Shown here: positions 25,575-35,551 of the stretch, piece by piece | Position numbering within the stretch: position 1 is the stretch's first letter | Layout of the letters: the number at the start of each line of letters is the position of its first letter | NCBI GenBank assembly: GCA_963669455.1 | Contig: OY770026.1 | Span: forward strand, 620,001 to 684,000 | Source: JAWKWH01 sp963669455 | GTDB taxonomy: Bacteria > Pseudomonadota > Alphaproteobacteria > Rhizobiales > Rhizobiaceae | Direction: 5' to 3' | DNA: 64,000 nt | Translations under genes and position numbers: made by a program | The notes under the pieces: generated by a model | Seen by the model: the letters and a program-made list of their open reading frames with translations, nothing else | What the model was told of the DNA's origin: nothing | Databases searched by the model: none

Positions 25575-28500
25575 ATGAAGAAAATTCTTGTCGCCAACCG
25601 TTCCGAAATCGCCATTCGCGTGTTTCGAGCGGCTAATGAACTTGGGCTTAAAACCGTCGCCATCTGGGCTGAAGAGGACAAATACTCCCTGCATCGCTTC
25701 AAGGCCGATGAAAGCTATCAGATCGGCCGGGGCCAGCATCTTGCAAAAGACTTAGGCCCTATTGAGAGCTACCTGTCGATCGAAGAGGTTATACGCGTTG
25801 CGAAACTTGCAGGCGCGGATGCGATTCACCCGGGTTATGGGTTGTTGTCGGAAAGCCCGGAATTTGCAGAAGCCTGTGGCGAGGCGGGCATTACTTTCAT
25901 CGGCCCGTCGCCGCAGACCATGCGGCGGCTTGGCAACAAGGTGGCGGCGCGCAATCTGGCGATCGAGACCGGTGTTCCGGTGGTTCCTGCCACTGATCCG
26001 CTGCCTGACGATCTAGAGGTTGTGCGCAGCATGGCTGAAAAGATCGGTTATCCACTGATGCTCAAAGCCTCATGGGGTGGCGGCGGACGCGGTATGCGCG
26101 TGATCCGGGAGCCTGGCGATCTGGAACGCGAAGTCGTTGAAGCCAAACGCGAGGCCAAGGCGGCTTTCGGCAAGGACGAAGTCTATCTGGAAAAGCTGGT
26201 CGAACGTGCGCGCCATGTCGAGGTGCAGATCCTGGGCGATACCCATGGCAATGCCGTGCATCTGTTCGAGCGCGATTGTTCAATCCAGCGGCGCAATCAG
26301 AAGGTGGTCGAACGGGCACCGGCCCCGTATCTCGATGATGCGCAAAGGGCTGAACTTGCCGGTTACGGGCTGACGCTGGCGCGCGAAACCAGCTATGTCG
26401 GCGCCGGCACAATCGAGTTTTTGATGGATGCCGATACGGGTGCCTTCTATTTCATAGAAGTCAATCCGCGCATTCAGGTCGAGCATACGGTGACCGAAGA
26501 GGTTACCGGGATTGATATCGTCAAGGCGCAGATCCACATCCTTGATGGCGAGGCCATCGGAACGCCGGCATCCGGCGTGCCGGCACAAAAAGACATCCGC
26601 CTGAATGGACATGCATTGCAATGCCGGATCACGACGGAAGATCCCGAGCAGAATTTTATACCCGATTATGGCCGCATCACCGCCTATCGCGGGGCGACCG
26701 GTTTCGGCATTCGTCTTGATGGTGGGACCGCCTATTCGGGTGCGGTTATCACCCGGTTTTACGATCCGCTGCTGGAGAAGGTGACCGCCTGGGCGCCGAC
26801 ACCGCAAGAGGCGATCAGGCGCATGGACCGGGCGCTGCGCGAGTTTCGCATCCGTGGCGTGGCAACCAATCTGACGTTTCTGGAAGCCATAATTGGTCAT
26901 GCCAAGTTTGCCGACAACAGCTATACAACCAAATTTATTGACAATACGCCGGAATTGTTCAGCCAGGTGAAACGCCGCGACCGGGCGACCAAGCTTTTGA
27001 ACTATCTGGCCGATGTCTCCGTCAACGGGCATCCCGAAGCGCGCGGCAGGCCAAAACCTTCAGCCGACGCGGCCGCACCATTGATACCGTTTGCCGGTGG
27101 CGCCATTCCGGATGGAACCAAACAGCGGCTGGATGCGGACGGACCGAAAAAGTTTGCCGAATGGATGCGGGCGCAACGTCAGGTGTTGATGACCGACACG
27201 ACAATGCGTGACGGACATCAGTCCCTGCTGGCGACACGCATGCGTACCTTCGATATCGCCCGCATCGCCGGCACCTATGCAAGGGCGCTTCCAAATCTCC
27301 TGTCGCTGGAATGCTGGGGCGGAGCGACGTTCGATGTGGCGATGCGGTTTTTGACCGAAGACCCCTGGGAACGCCTGTCGCTGATACGCGAGGGTGCGCC
27401 CAATCTGCTTTTGCAGATGCTGCTGCGCGGCGCCAACGGCGTCGGCTATACCAACTATCCGGACAATGTCGTCAAGCATTTCGTGCGTCAGGCAGCCGCC
27501 GGCGGCATCGATCTGTTTCGGGTGTTTGACTGCCTGAACTGGGTGGAAAACATGCGTGTTTCCATGGATGCGGTGATCGAGGAGAACAAGCTTTGCGAAG
27601 CGACCATCTGCTACACCGGCGACATTCAAAATCCGGACCGGGCAAAATATGACCTGAACTATTATACCGGGCTTGCCCGCGAGCTTGAGGCTGCAGGCGC
27701 TCATATTATTGCTGTGAAAGACATGGCCGGGCTTTTGAAGCCGGCGGCAGCGACGGTGTTGTTTAAGGCGCTGCGCGAGGAAACCGGCTTGCCTATTCAT
27801 TTCCACACTCACGATACGTCCGGTATTTCGGCTGCGACGGTACTTGCCGCCGTCGATGCCGGTGTTGATGCCGTCGATGCGGCGATGGATGCTCTGTCTG
27901 GAAATACCTCGCAGCCCTGCCTCGGTTCGATCGTTGAAGCGCTGACCGGGTCAAAGCGTGATCCCGGTCTCGATCCGGAATGGATCAGAAAAATTTCGTT
28001 CTACTGGGAAGCGGCGCGCAATCAATATTCGGCATTCGAAAGCGATCTGAAGGGGCCGGCCTCGGAGGTCTATCTTCATGAAATGCCCGGCGGTCAGTTC
28101 ACCAATCTGAAGGAGCAGGCGCGTTCGCTTGGCCTGGAAACCCGCTGGCATGAGGTGGCGCAGGCCTATTCGGATGCCAATCAGATGTTCGGCGATATCG
28201 TCAAGGTGACGCCGTCATCGAAAGTGGTTGGCGATATGGCGCTGATGATGGTGAGCCAGGATCTGACGGTTGATGATGTGGAAGACCCCGAAAAGGATAT
28301 CGCCTTTCCCGACTCAGTCGTTTCGATGATGTATGGCGATTTGGGTCAGCCTCCCGGCGGCTGGCCTCAAGCATTGCAGAAAAAAGTGCTCAAGGAGCGT
28401 GCCGCGATCACCGTAAGGCCGGGGTCATTGTTGGCTGACGCCGATCTCGATGCCGGGCGTAGCGAGGTTGAAAGCAAGCTGGAACGCAAAATATCGGAAA

Positions 28501-29027
28501 TGGAATATGCCTCCTGGCTGATGTATCCGAAGGTGTTTAGCGATTTTGTGGCCGCGTCGGATGACTATGGCCCGGTGAGCAGCCTTCCGACGCCGGTTTA
28601 TTTCTACGGCATGCAGCCGGAAGAAGAGGTTTTTGTCGAAATCGAACGCGGCAAGACCTTGGTGATTCGCTGCCTTGCCAAGGGCGAACCCGATGAAAAA
28701 GGCATGGTTACGGTGTTCTTTGAACTGAATGGCCAGCCGCGCCGGGTCAAGGTGCCGGACCGGGTGCATGGTGCCAAAGGCGGGCGGGCAAGACCCAAGG
28801 CGGACCCGGCAAACGAAAACCATGTCGGAGCGCCGATGCCGGGTGTTGTGTCGACGCTTGCCGTTGCCAGGGGCCAGACTGTAATGGCCGGAGACGTGCT
28901 GCTTTCGATCGAGGCGATGAAGATGGAAACCGCATTGCATGCCGAACGTGACGGTGTGATTGGCGATGTTCATGTCCATGCCGGGGATCAGATCGACGCC
29001 AAGGATCTGCTGGTGGTCTATGAATGA
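25575..29027 (+). CDS. pyc: Pyruvate carboxylase
   Basis: An 1150-residue single-chain biotin enzyme that carboxylates pyruvate to oxaloacetate. Domains in order: biotin carboxylase (about 1-450; KILVANRSEIAIRVFRAANE, KASWGGGGRGMRV, FIEVNPRIQVEHTVTE), carboxyltransferase (about 530-800; TDTTMRDGHQSLLATRMRT, metal-binding and catalytic residues, HFHTHDTSG), the central allosteric/tetramerisation part, and the biotin carrier (about 1080-1150) with biotinyl Lys in EAMKMETAL. Full length. Supplies oxaloacetate to the TCA cycle encoded later in the window. Confidence 0.97.
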   Translation: MKKILVANRSEIAIRVFRAANELGLKTVAIWAEEDKYSLHRFKADESYQIGRGQHLAKDLGPIESYLSIEEVIRVAKLAGADAIHPGYGLLSESPEFAEACGEAGITFIGPSPQTMRRLGNKVAARNLAIETGVPVVPATDPLPDDLEVVRSMAEKIGYPLMLKASWGGGGRGMRVIREPGDLEREVVEAKREAKAAFGKDEVYLEKLVERARHVEVQILGDTHGNAVHLFERDCSIQRRNQKVVERAPAPYLDDAQRAELAGYGLTLARETSYVGAGTIEFLMDADTGAFYFIEVNPRIQVEHTVTEEVTGIDIVKAQIHILDGEAIGTPASGVPAQKDIRLNGHALQCRITTEDPEQNFIPDYGRITAYRGATGFGIRLDGGTAYSGAVITRFYDPLLEKVTAWAPTPQEAIRRMDRALREFRIRGVATNLTFLEAIIGHAKFADNSYTTKFIDNTPELFSQVKRRDRATKLLNYLADVSVNGHPEARGRPKPSADAAAPLIPFAGGAIPDGTKQRLDADGPKKFAEWMRAQRQVLMTDTTMRDGHQSLLATRMRTFDIARIAGTYARALPNLLSLECWGGATFDVAMRFLTEDPWERLSLIREGAPNLLLQMLLRGANGVGYTNYPDNVVKHFVRQAAAGGIDLFRVFDCLNWVENMRVSMDAVIEENKLCEATICYTGDIQNPDRAKYDLNYYTGLARELEAAGAHIIAVKDMAGLLKPAAATVLFKALREETGLPIHFHTHDTSGISAATVLAAVDAGVDAVDAAMDALSGNTSQPCLGSIVEALTGSKRDPGLDPEWIRKISFYWEAARNQYSAFESDLKGPASEVYLHEMPGGQFTNLKEQARSLGLETRWHEVAQAYSDANQMFGDIVKVTPSSKVVGDMALMMVSQDLTVDDVEDPEKDIAFPDSVVSMMYGDLGQPPGGWPQALQKKVLKERAAITVRPGSLLADADLDAGRSEVESKLERKISEMEYASWLMYPKVFSDFVAASDDYGPVSSLPTPVYFYGMQPEEEVFVEIERGKTLVIRCLAKGEPDEKGMVTVFFELNGQPRRVKVPDRVHGAKGGRARPKADPANENHVGAPMPGVVSTLAVARGQTVMAGDVLLSIEAMKMETALHAERDGVIGDVHVHAGDQIDAKDLLVVYE

Positions 29028-29198
29028 AATATTGCCGCACTCCCTTTGCGCGATGCGGTGGCGGGACCGTTTTTCGCGATGTGAGTGGTAAGGCTGTGTG
29101 ATGAACGGTTCATTGCTATTGAAACCATGGTATCAACGGCTAAAATTTAAGGTTGGCCCGAAGCCGTATTTGCAAGAGACTATTAGCGGACAAGCTTG

Positions 29199-29960
29199 AT
29201 GAAAAAACCCGTTGTTGGCGTTATTGGCAACCAATATGTGGTTGAAGACCGCTTTGCGACACAGCTTGTCGGCGAGCGAAATTTAAAGGCGTTGATTGAT
29301 GTTTGCGATGCCCTGCCGCTGATGTTTGCCGGTTCGCCGGAGCTAACCGATATCGCCGCGCTGCTCGACGCCGTCGATGGCATCGTGCTGACCGGTGCCC
29401 GCGCCAATGTTCATCCGAGCCATTTTGGCAAGGAACCGGATGTGGCTCACGAACCCTATGATCCGGGCCGCGATGCTGTTGCGCTGCAACTGTGCCGGGC
29501 CTGCGTCGACAAGGCCGTGCCGCTGTTCGGTATATGCCGCGGCATGCAGGAGATGGCGGTTGCCTATGGCGGCACGCTTCATCCGGAAATCCGCGATCTT
29601 GAAGGCCGCATGAACCACCGCATGCCAAGGCTTGAAAATGGTGAAATCCATCCCGATCCCGAAATTGTATTCGCCGATCGCCATGATGTGGCACTGACCC
29701 CCGGCGGTACGCTGGCCAGGCTTTACGGGTGCGATACGATCCGGGTCAATTCGCTGCACGGCCAGGGCATATTGGAGGTGGGCGAAAGGATGAATGTCGA
29801 GGGTATCGCCGAGGACGACACGATTGAGGCGATCACCATCTCGGGTGCGGAAAATTTCGCCATCGGTGTCCAGTGGCACGCCGAATACGAACCCCAGGAA
29901 AATCCCGTCAACAAGGTGTTGTTTGAAGCATTCGGGCAGGCGCTGCGTTCACACCTATAA
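29199..29960 (+). CDS. Gamma-glutamyl-gamma-aminobutyrate hydrolase family protein (class I amidotransferase fold)
   Basis: A 253-residue PuuD-like peptidase C26 protein. The nucleophile Cys is in LFGICRGMQEM and the His/Glu pair in GVQWHAEYEP. LTGARANVHPSHFG also fits the family. PuuD-type enzymes cleave gamma-glutamyl amides such as gamma-glutamyl-GABA. No putrescine genes are adjacent, so the true substrate is open. The start at 29199 is the ATG directly after a TTG. Its 3' end overlaps by six bases the convergent SDR gene of the aromatic operon. Confidence 0.87.
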   Translation: MKKPVVGVIGNQYVVEDRFATQLVGERNLKALIDVCDALPLMFAGSPELTDIAALLDAVDGIVLTGARANVHPSHFGKEPDVAHEPYDPGRDAVALQLCRACVDKAVPLFGICRGMQEMAVAYGGTLHPEIRDLEGRMNHRMPRLENGEIHPDPEIVFADRHDVALTPGGTLARLYGCDTIRVNSLHGQGILEVGERMNVEGIAEDDTIEAITISGAENFAIGVQWHAEYEPQENPVNKVLFEAFGQALRSHL

Positions 29961-30686
29961 TGTCACGCCACCGATGCTTGCACCACCGCAGACATAAAGT
30001 GTCTGGCCGGTGACATAGCCATTTTCGGGATCGGCAAAATAAAGCAATGCCTTAGTGACGTCTTCTACGGTTCCCAGCCGGCGCACCGGCAGACTGCCGG
30101 CAAGTTTTTGCTCCCGCTCGCTGCCCTTGTCGATAATGCCCCAGAAATTGTCGGTCAGTACCGGACCCGGTGCGACCACATTGACGGTAATGCCATGGGG
30201 TCCCAGTTCGAGCGCCCAGGTCCGGGCCATGCCGTGCAGACCCGCTTTTGAGTAGGAATAGGCGGTGCGGGTGACGGCGCCGAGAGCGGCACGCGACGAG
30301 TTGAAGATGATGCGGCCGAAATTTGCCTGTTTCATTGCCGGTAGAAAGGCTTGAGTGAATGTCAGTGCCGCGCCGGCGTGAAGCTGGGTCAGCGTATGCA
30401 GATCGTCGAGCTTCGCCTGTTCGATCAGATTGGGCAGGATGATGCCGGCATTGTGGATGAAATGCGTGACCTGGAATTTTGCGGCGATTTCGCCGGTGGC
30501 ACGGCTGGTATCGTCGGCATCGGTCAGATCGGCTTTGACCGAATGCATCCGCTGATGGGAAAATTCCGGATCGCGGCGGGCTACCGAAATCACCGTATAG
30601 CCAAGATCAAGCATCTCCTGGCAGAGTTTCGCGCCAATTCCGGAACTGCCGCCGGTGATGACCGCAACCATTTTCCTGTCACCCAT
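29955..30686 (-). CDS. Short-chain dehydrogenase/reductase of the aromatic operon
   Basis: A 243-residue classical SDR with a complete active site: TGGSSGIG (cofactor), HNAG, IIFNSSRAA (Ser) and YSYSKAG (Tyr-x3-Lys). The end APGPVLTDNF and YVTGQTLYVCGGASI is typical. It is the last gene of the eight-gene operon. Its ATG overlaps the stop of the cyclase-family gene; the frame is open far upstream but that part overlaps the neighbour. By context it may oxidise a hydroxy intermediate, for example dioxindole to isatin; this is inference. Confidence 0.85.
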   Translation of the reverse strand: MGDRKMVAVITGGSSGIGAKLCQEMLDLGYTVISVARRDPEFSHQRMHSVKADLTDADDTSRATGEIAAKFQVTHFIHNAGIILPNLIEQAKLDDLHTLTQLHAGAALTFTQAFLPAMKQANFGRIIFNSSRAALGAVTRTAYSYSKAGLHGMARTWALELGPHGITVNVVAPGPVLTDNFWGIIDKGSEREQKLAGSLPVRRLGTVEDVTKALLYFADPENGYVTGQTLYVCGGASIGGVTL

Positions 30687-31480
30687 CAGACGTCTCCTGC
30701 CACCAGCGCCAACACTCTTAGCGGGCTGCCGGAGCCATGTTTGATCTTCAAGGGAGGGCAAATCAGGATCGCACCGGTTGGTGGCAACTGATCGAGACCG
30801 GCCAGACATTGCAGGCCGTAGCGGCCGGCCCCATGCAAAATATAATGCGCCGGATAGGGTGGTGACAGATGAGCTGCCTGGCCGGCATCGGTGCCGACCG
30901 TTTCGGTGCCGAAACCGATGATATCGCGTTTTTCGACCAGAAAGCGTATCGCATCCGGCGACGGCCCGGGTGAATGGGCGCCATCCTCGCGCAGATTGAG
31001 ATAGTCGGCACCGCGGCGTTTCGACCAGTCGGTGCGCATCAACACCCATGACCCGGATTTGATGGTGCCGTGTTTGGCTTCCCAGTTTTGCACGAAGTCC
31101 GGGGACATTAAGAAATCCTCATCCTCCGCCGATTGCGCCGAACAGTCGATGACCGAGACCGGCCGGATGAATGCATCGGCGGCAATCGCATCGACGGTCG
31201 CATCGGGGAGATCCTTGCCGGAAATCCAGTGTATCGGCGCGTCAAAATGGGTGCCGGTATGTTCGCCGCAGGAAAAATTGCGCCAGTACCATCCAGGTCC
31301 GCGATGGTCGTAGCGTGATACTTCCTCAACCCGGAAGCGGGCGCATTGACCGAATTCCGGCGGCAGGATCATGACCGGAAAATCCGGATCGAGCGTATGG
31401 GTCAAGTCGACAATTCGAAGGCCGCCATCACCGAGCCCTGTGGCCAGCGCATCCAAGAGAGTTTGATTGTCAGCGGTCAA
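30686..31480 (-). CDS. Cyclase-family metal hydrolase, isatin-hydrolase-like
   Basis: A 264-residue member of the cyclase family (kynurenine formamidase fold). The metal site is visible in GEHTGTHFDAPIHW (His74, His78, Asp80). Flanking text such as GPGWYWRNFSCGEHTG, VLMRTDWSKR, HSPGPSPDAI, TDAGQAAHLSPPYPAH and PLKIKHGSGSP is much closer, as I recall them, to isatin hydrolases than to KynB. Isatin hydrolase opens isatin to isatinate. The start is a TTG at 31480, two bases after the upstream stop, with GAGGGGA before it. It supports an indole-acetate assignment for the operon. Confidence 0.8.
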   Translation of the reverse strand: MTADNQTLLDALATGLGDGGLRIVDLTHTLDPDFPVMILPPEFGQCARFRVEEVSRYDHRGPGWYWRNFSCGEHTGTHFDAPIHWISGKDLPDATVDAIAADAFIRPVSVIDCSAQSAEDEDFLMSPDFVQNWEAKHGTIKSGSWVLMRTDWSKRRGADYLNLREDGAHSPGPSPDAIRFLVEKRDIIGFGTETVGTDAGQAAHLSPPYPAHYILHGAGRYGLQCLAGLDQLPPTGAILICPPLKIKHGSGSPLRVLALVAGDV

Positions 31481-31481
31481 T

Positions 31482-32735
31482 TCAAATCCCCTCAATCTGG
31501 CTGAGTTCACGTTCCAGCACGCGCGGATCGTCACGATATCGGCGCATGAAATCCTTCGCCACATCCCCGATGATGATCTCTTCCAGCCCCTGTTGCAGAC
31601 CGGAAACGATGTTACGGGCAAGCGCTGCGGGCGTTACCTTTGGCGGTGGCAATGGCTGGCGCCAATCCTCTTCCAGCGGGCCGGTAAATGCATTGACGAT
31701 CTTGACGCCGCTGCCCGCCATCTCGCCGCGAAGGGATTGGCCAAGCGAAATAGCTGCGGCCTGGCTGGCGGAGGTGCAACCAAAGGCCGGCCAGTTGCAA
31801 AGCGCATAGACGGAAGAAACCTGCACCCAGGCTGACGCGCTGTTGACACCGTCGGCACCGCGTGACCGCATGGCCGGGCAGAAGGCCTGCATCAGCCTCA
31901 GAGGGCCGAAATAGTTGGTTTCCATCTCATCGCGGGCGGTGACGATGCCGCTGCGGTCGAGTGCGCCGCCGGGTCTGACATATTCGGCATTGTTGATCAG
32001 GATATCGACTTTGCCGCCGATTTCTCCGGCCAGCTCATTGACGGAAATCGTGTCGCTCAGATCAAGCGGCATGATCTCGACCCTGGCAGTCGCAGCAAGT
32101 TCATCGGCACCCGGGCAGGGCCGCCAGTCTTCTGCGATGCCGGCAAAGACAATTGCCGCACCTGCCTCGCACATCGCTCTTGCCAGCGCCTGCCCGGCCG
32201 GAGTGCGGCAGTCGGTTATCAAAACACGCCGGTGCTTGGGGTCTGAGGTCAGTTCGCGCAATTGCCGGTCATCGGCCATGTTCTCGGTCTCCTGTTCGGG
32301 CAGCGCCATCATCACGCCCTTGCCGGATTTGTCGGTTCTGGCGATCATGCGCACGCGTCCGCCGGCTGAAACGTCGCCATGGATATGGGCGATGACGGTA
32401 ACGCCGGCGTCAAGCTCCACCGAGCCGGTGCGCCAGGGGGTGCGTTCGCGGAAGTAGATATTGGTCGATGTGCGGATCGTCGTTTCGGCGATCAGCCTGC
32501 CGCCTTCGGGCATATCGCGCCATTCAAGCGCCATTGACAGGCATTTCGGGCAGGCTTCGCGCGGCGGATGACAGACGGTGTTGCAGGCTTCGCATTGCTG
32601 CAGGACGAACCGTCCTTCGGCTGCCGCGACGAGAAAGCCGAACGCCTTGCGGCTGCGGGAGGCGGGCGGCAATGTCGGCGAGACAGACCTTTTTTGCGGG
32701 TTCTTGCGGGGCGGTTTTTTTAGCGCTTCGGTCAT
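31482..32735 (-). CDS. DUF35 zinc-ribbon/OB-fold protein fused to a degenerate SDR domain
   Basis: A 417-residue two-domain protein. After a basic, Pro-rich N-terminus, residues about 40-150 form a rubredoxin-like zinc ribbon (Cys48/Cys51 and Cys62/Cys65 in QCEACNTVC and ACPKC) and OB fold, as in DUF35 partners of thiolase-fold enzymes. Residues about 157-417 are SDR-like with ILINNAEYV and VQVSSVYA, but the TGxxxGxG loop reads TDCRTPAGQA and the YxxxK motif is TSASQ. The SDR part is probably not catalytic. Its ATG overlaps the stop of the thiolase-like gene, suggesting an obligate complex. Confidence 0.82.
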   Translation of the reverse strand: MTEALKKPPRKNPQKRSVSPTLPPASRSRKAFGFLVAAAEGRFVLQQCEACNTVCHPPREACPKCLSMALEWRDMPEGGRLIAETTIRTSTNIYFRERTPWRTGSVELDAGVTVIAHIHGDVSAGGRVRMIARTDKSGKGVMMALPEQETENMADDRQLRELTSDPKHRRVLITDCRTPAGQALARAMCEAGAAIVFAGIAEDWRPCPGADELAATARVEIMPLDLSDTISVNELAGEIGGKVDILINNAEYVRPGGALDRSGIVTARDEMETNYFGPLRLMQAFCPAMRSRGADGVNSASAWVQVSSVYALCNWPAFGCTSASQAAAISLGQSLRGEMAGSGVKIVNAFTGPLEEDWRQPLPPPKVTPAALARNIVSGLQQGLEEIIIGDVAKDFMRRYRDDPRVLERELSQIEGI

Positions 32736-33913
32736 TGGGCACCTTTCGCAAGAACAGCCGCGCCGGAGCAGACGCCGCGATCGTAATTGACCATGCCGAA
32801 CCCTGAAACCGTGCCTATTTTCGCGTTTTTCACCTGGTTGCCAAGTGCTGAACCGGTCAACTGGCGGATCGCTTCGACCATGCCAAGGAAGCCGCCTGCC
32901 GCTCCGGCCTGACCGACCGATAGCTGTCCGCCAGACGTGTTGTGCGGAAAACTTCCCCCAGCCGTCAGCGTGTGATTGCGCACGAACTCGGCGCCATCTC
33001 CCTTGGCGCAAAATCCGAGATCCTCAGTCTGCATCATGCAGATAACCGGGTAATCATCATAGGTCTGGAGAAAATCGGATTTGTCAGGCGTTATCCCTGC
33101 CATTGACCAAAGTTCGTCCTTATCAAGCGCCCAGCCACCGCGAAGCTGTATCGGATCATCGGGAAAAGCGTTGTGCCGTTCGATGGTTGAAAGAATGCGA
33201 ACGGTGTTCAAACCAAGATCCCGTGCGATGTCGTCTCTGGTGACCAGAAACGCTTCAGCGCCGGCGCAGGGCATGACGCAGTCGAACAGGTGGATCGGAT
33301 CGGCAATCGGCCGGGCTGACATATAGGCATCCAGCGTCAGCTTTTTTCTCATCAAAGCGTGGGGAAATGACAGCGCATTATCGCGCTGGGCTACGCAGAT
33401 TTTTCCAAAATCCTCCCTTGTGGCGCCATATTGCTGCATGTAGCGATCGGTCATCAGCGCGAATGTGGCGTTCGGGCCGCCGGAGCCATAGGGGTATGAT
33501 CCGTCCTGGGCAAAACGCGAAAAGGTCGTCAGCATGCGCCGGAAGGAATCAACATGGTTGGTGTCTCCGGCAACACAGGCGACGATGTCTGCATCGCCGG
33601 CCTGAACCGCACGTGCTGCGCGCCTGAGTGCCACCACGCCCGAGGCGCCGCCCATCGGGATATGGTCAAGCCAGCGCGGTGTCAGCCCCAGATGCTGGGT
33701 CAGACCGACGGCGGTATCGGGATGTAGCGTAAAGGAGGAAACGGTCAGCCCGTCGATGTTTTCAGGCGATATGCCGGCGCTTTTCACCAGTTCACCAAGC
33801 GCACGCGCGATCCACCAGTGTGCTGCTTCCGGCGAATAGCGTTCATAGGGAATTGTCACCGGCACCGCTGCGACAACGCCATCATATCCATGTCTGCCGC
33901 CAGCGACAGCCAT
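32732..33913 (-). CDS. Thiolase-superfamily protein lacking the nucleophilic Cys
   Basis: A 393-residue SCP2/lipid-transfer-type thiolase-fold protein. The place of the active-site Cys (about residue 90) reads HIPMGGASGVVAL, with no Cys. Later family blocks are present: FPHNTSGGQLSVGQAGAAGG and SGFGMVNYDRGVCSG. Cys-less members such as Ltp2 act as retro-aldolases together with a DUF35 partner, cutting beta-hydroxyacyl-CoAs. The next gene encodes a DUF35 protein and the previous one a CoA ligase, both with four-base or closer overlaps. A retro-aldol role is inferred, not shown. Confidence 0.82.
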   Translation of the reverse strand: MAVAGGRHGYDGVVAAVPVTIPYERYSPEAAHWWIARALGELVKSAGISPENIDGLTVSSFTLHPDTAVGLTQHLGLTPRWLDHIPMGGASGVVALRRAARAVQAGDADIVACVAGDTNHVDSFRRMLTTFSRFAQDGSYPYGSGGPNATFALMTDRYMQQYGATREDFGKICVAQRDNALSFPHALMRKKLTLDAYMSARPIADPIHLFDCVMPCAGAEAFLVTRDDIARDLGLNTVRILSTIERHNAFPDDPIQLRGGWALDKDELWSMAGITPDKSDFLQTYDDYPVICMMQTEDLGFCAKGDGAEFVRNHTLTAGGSFPHNTSGGQLSVGQAGAAGGFLGMVEAIRQLTGSALGNQVKNAKIGTVSGFGMVNYDRGVCSGAAVLAKGAQ

Positions 33914-35544
33914 CAGGCGGCCTGCCGTTTCTTCAAATGGCGAACATCAAGCGTTGCGGGATCATTGCGCAAAGAGGTGGCCAGCTTCTTCATCTCGCCG
34001 CGCTGGATTTTGTTGGTCGATGTCAGCGGCAGTCCGTCGATGAAGGCGATAAATCCGGGCGCCTTGTAGTAGGCAAGCTGGGTCGAGCACCATTGGCAAA
34101 TTTCGCTGGCTAACTTTTCCGGTTCATTCCTTGCAGCGGTGTTGGCTAAAACAATCAAGGCAAAAACCTCATCGCCACGAACGGGATCGGGTGTGGCTGC
34201 CACCGCCGCCGCATCGACCGCCGGATGCTTGTTGAGCACGCCTTCGACTTCGACTGCGGCGATGTTTTCGCCTGAACGTCGGATAACATTTTTCTTGCGG
34301 TCGACAAAGCAAAGCGTTCCATCGGCATTCCGGCTGACAATGTCGCCGGTGTGGAACCAGCCATCCAGCCAGGCTTCAGTGGTCGCTGCTTCATCCTTGA
34401 GGTAGCGGTTGAAAAATCCGAAACGGGGATCGGGTCCGTTGCGCCGCACCAGCAGTTCGCCTGGCTCGCCTATGGTGCACTCATCGCCAATCTCGTTTTC
34501 GACGCGGATCGCCACCTCCGGTTCCGGCGCGCCTATATTGGAGGTGCCGACATGGCGGTCGCCTTTGGAGCAGACGGTGATGCCTCCATTGCCGGTTTCG
34601 GTCATCGCCCAGCCTTCAATCAGGGGAAAGCCGAAACGCTGTTCAAAGGGTCCGTGCAGTTTTTTGTCGACACCGGCGCCAAAACCAAAACGCACTTTGT
34701 TGTCAGTCTCAACACGTGTTGCCGGCGCGTTCATCAACATTGCCGGCATGACGCCAAGATAGTGGATCACGGTTGCCCTTGCATCTTTCACGTTTTGCCA
34801 CCAGCTTTTCGGGTGGAAACGGTCAAGCACGATCAGCGTGCCGCCGACGGCAACCATCGCCATGGTGGAGCAGGCAAGCGCATTCATATGGAACAGCGGC
34901 AACGGGGTAAGCATGCGCTCGCCATCAAAACCGATGGCACAATAGCCGCCAATCTCGCGATACCAACGTCCGCAATTGAGAAAATAGCTGTTGTTCAGGA
35001 CACAGCCCTTGGGCATGCCCGTTGTTCCGGAGGTATATAAAAGGGCTGCTTCGTCATCCTGGCCGGCCGTCTGGCAAGAAGCAGTGCTTTGCGCCGCCGG
35101 CACCGGATCATCCGGCCCGATCATGTTCAGGCCGGGGCCCGCTGAACGCATGTCGCTTTGCCGGCTAGCGATCACGACAGCCAGATCCATTTCAGAATGA
35201 TCGATCAGATAATTAAGCTCGGATGCCCGCAGGTCGGGATTGACGGGCACGATGGAAACGCCAAGTCCGTTGAGCGCCAGCCAGTGCTCGATAAAACACG
35301 GACGGTTTTCGACAAGCAGGCCGACACGATGACCCTTCCCATAGCCGGCTAATCGATAAGCCTCGCGGTGCGCTTCGATGCGCTGGCTCATGGTGCGGTA
35401 GCTGATCTCGCCAGCCTCAATCCCGTAAATCCCGGCGGTTTCGTCCAGCACTGACATGAATGAGCGATCGGCGAAGGCTTCTGCGCTATGGGCAAAAAAC
35501 GCATGCACATTGGCAAATGACAAAGGGCTCGCAAAATCGCTCAT
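33913..35544 (-). CDS. AMP-forming acyl-CoA synthetase / aromatic acid CoA ligase
   Basis: A 543-residue member of the ANL superfamily. The P-loop-like motif is LLYTSGTTGMPKGCVL, followed by PLPLFHMNAL, GWAMTETGNGG, GWFHTGDIVSRNADG and VDRKKNVIRRSGENI; the C-terminal catalytic Lys region is LPLTSTNKIQRGEM. It activates a carboxylic acid as its CoA thioester. In this operon it most likely acts on the product of the Rieske oxygenase. Start taken at ATG 35544; a GTG two codons upstream is possible. The stop overlaps the thiolase-like start. Confidence 0.9.
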   Translation of the reverse strand: MSDFASPLSFANVHAFFAHSAEAFADRSFMSVLDETAGIYGIEAGEISYRTMSQRIEAHREAYRLAGYGKGHRVGLLVENRPCFIEHWLALNGLGVSIVPVNPDLRASELNYLIDHSEMDLAVVIASRQSDMRSAGPGLNMIGPDDPVPAAQSTASCQTAGQDDEAALLYTSGTTGMPKGCVLNNSYFLNCGRWYREIGGYCAIGFDGERMLTPLPLFHMNALACSTMAMVAVGGTLIVLDRFHPKSWWQNVKDARATVIHYLGVMPAMLMNAPATRVETDNKVRFGFGAGVDKKLHGPFEQRFGFPLIEGWAMTETGNGGITVCSKGDRHVGTSNIGAPEPEVAIRVENEIGDECTIGEPGELLVRRNGPDPRFGFFNRYLKDEAATTEAWLDGWFHTGDIVSRNADGTLCFVDRKKNVIRRSGENIAAVEVEGVLNKHPAVDAAAVAATPDPVRGDEVFALIVLANTAARNEPEKLASEICQWCSTQLAYYKAPGFIAFIDGLPLTSTNKIQRGEMKKLATSLRNDPATLDVRHLKKRQAA

Positions 35545-35551
35545 CGGCACA

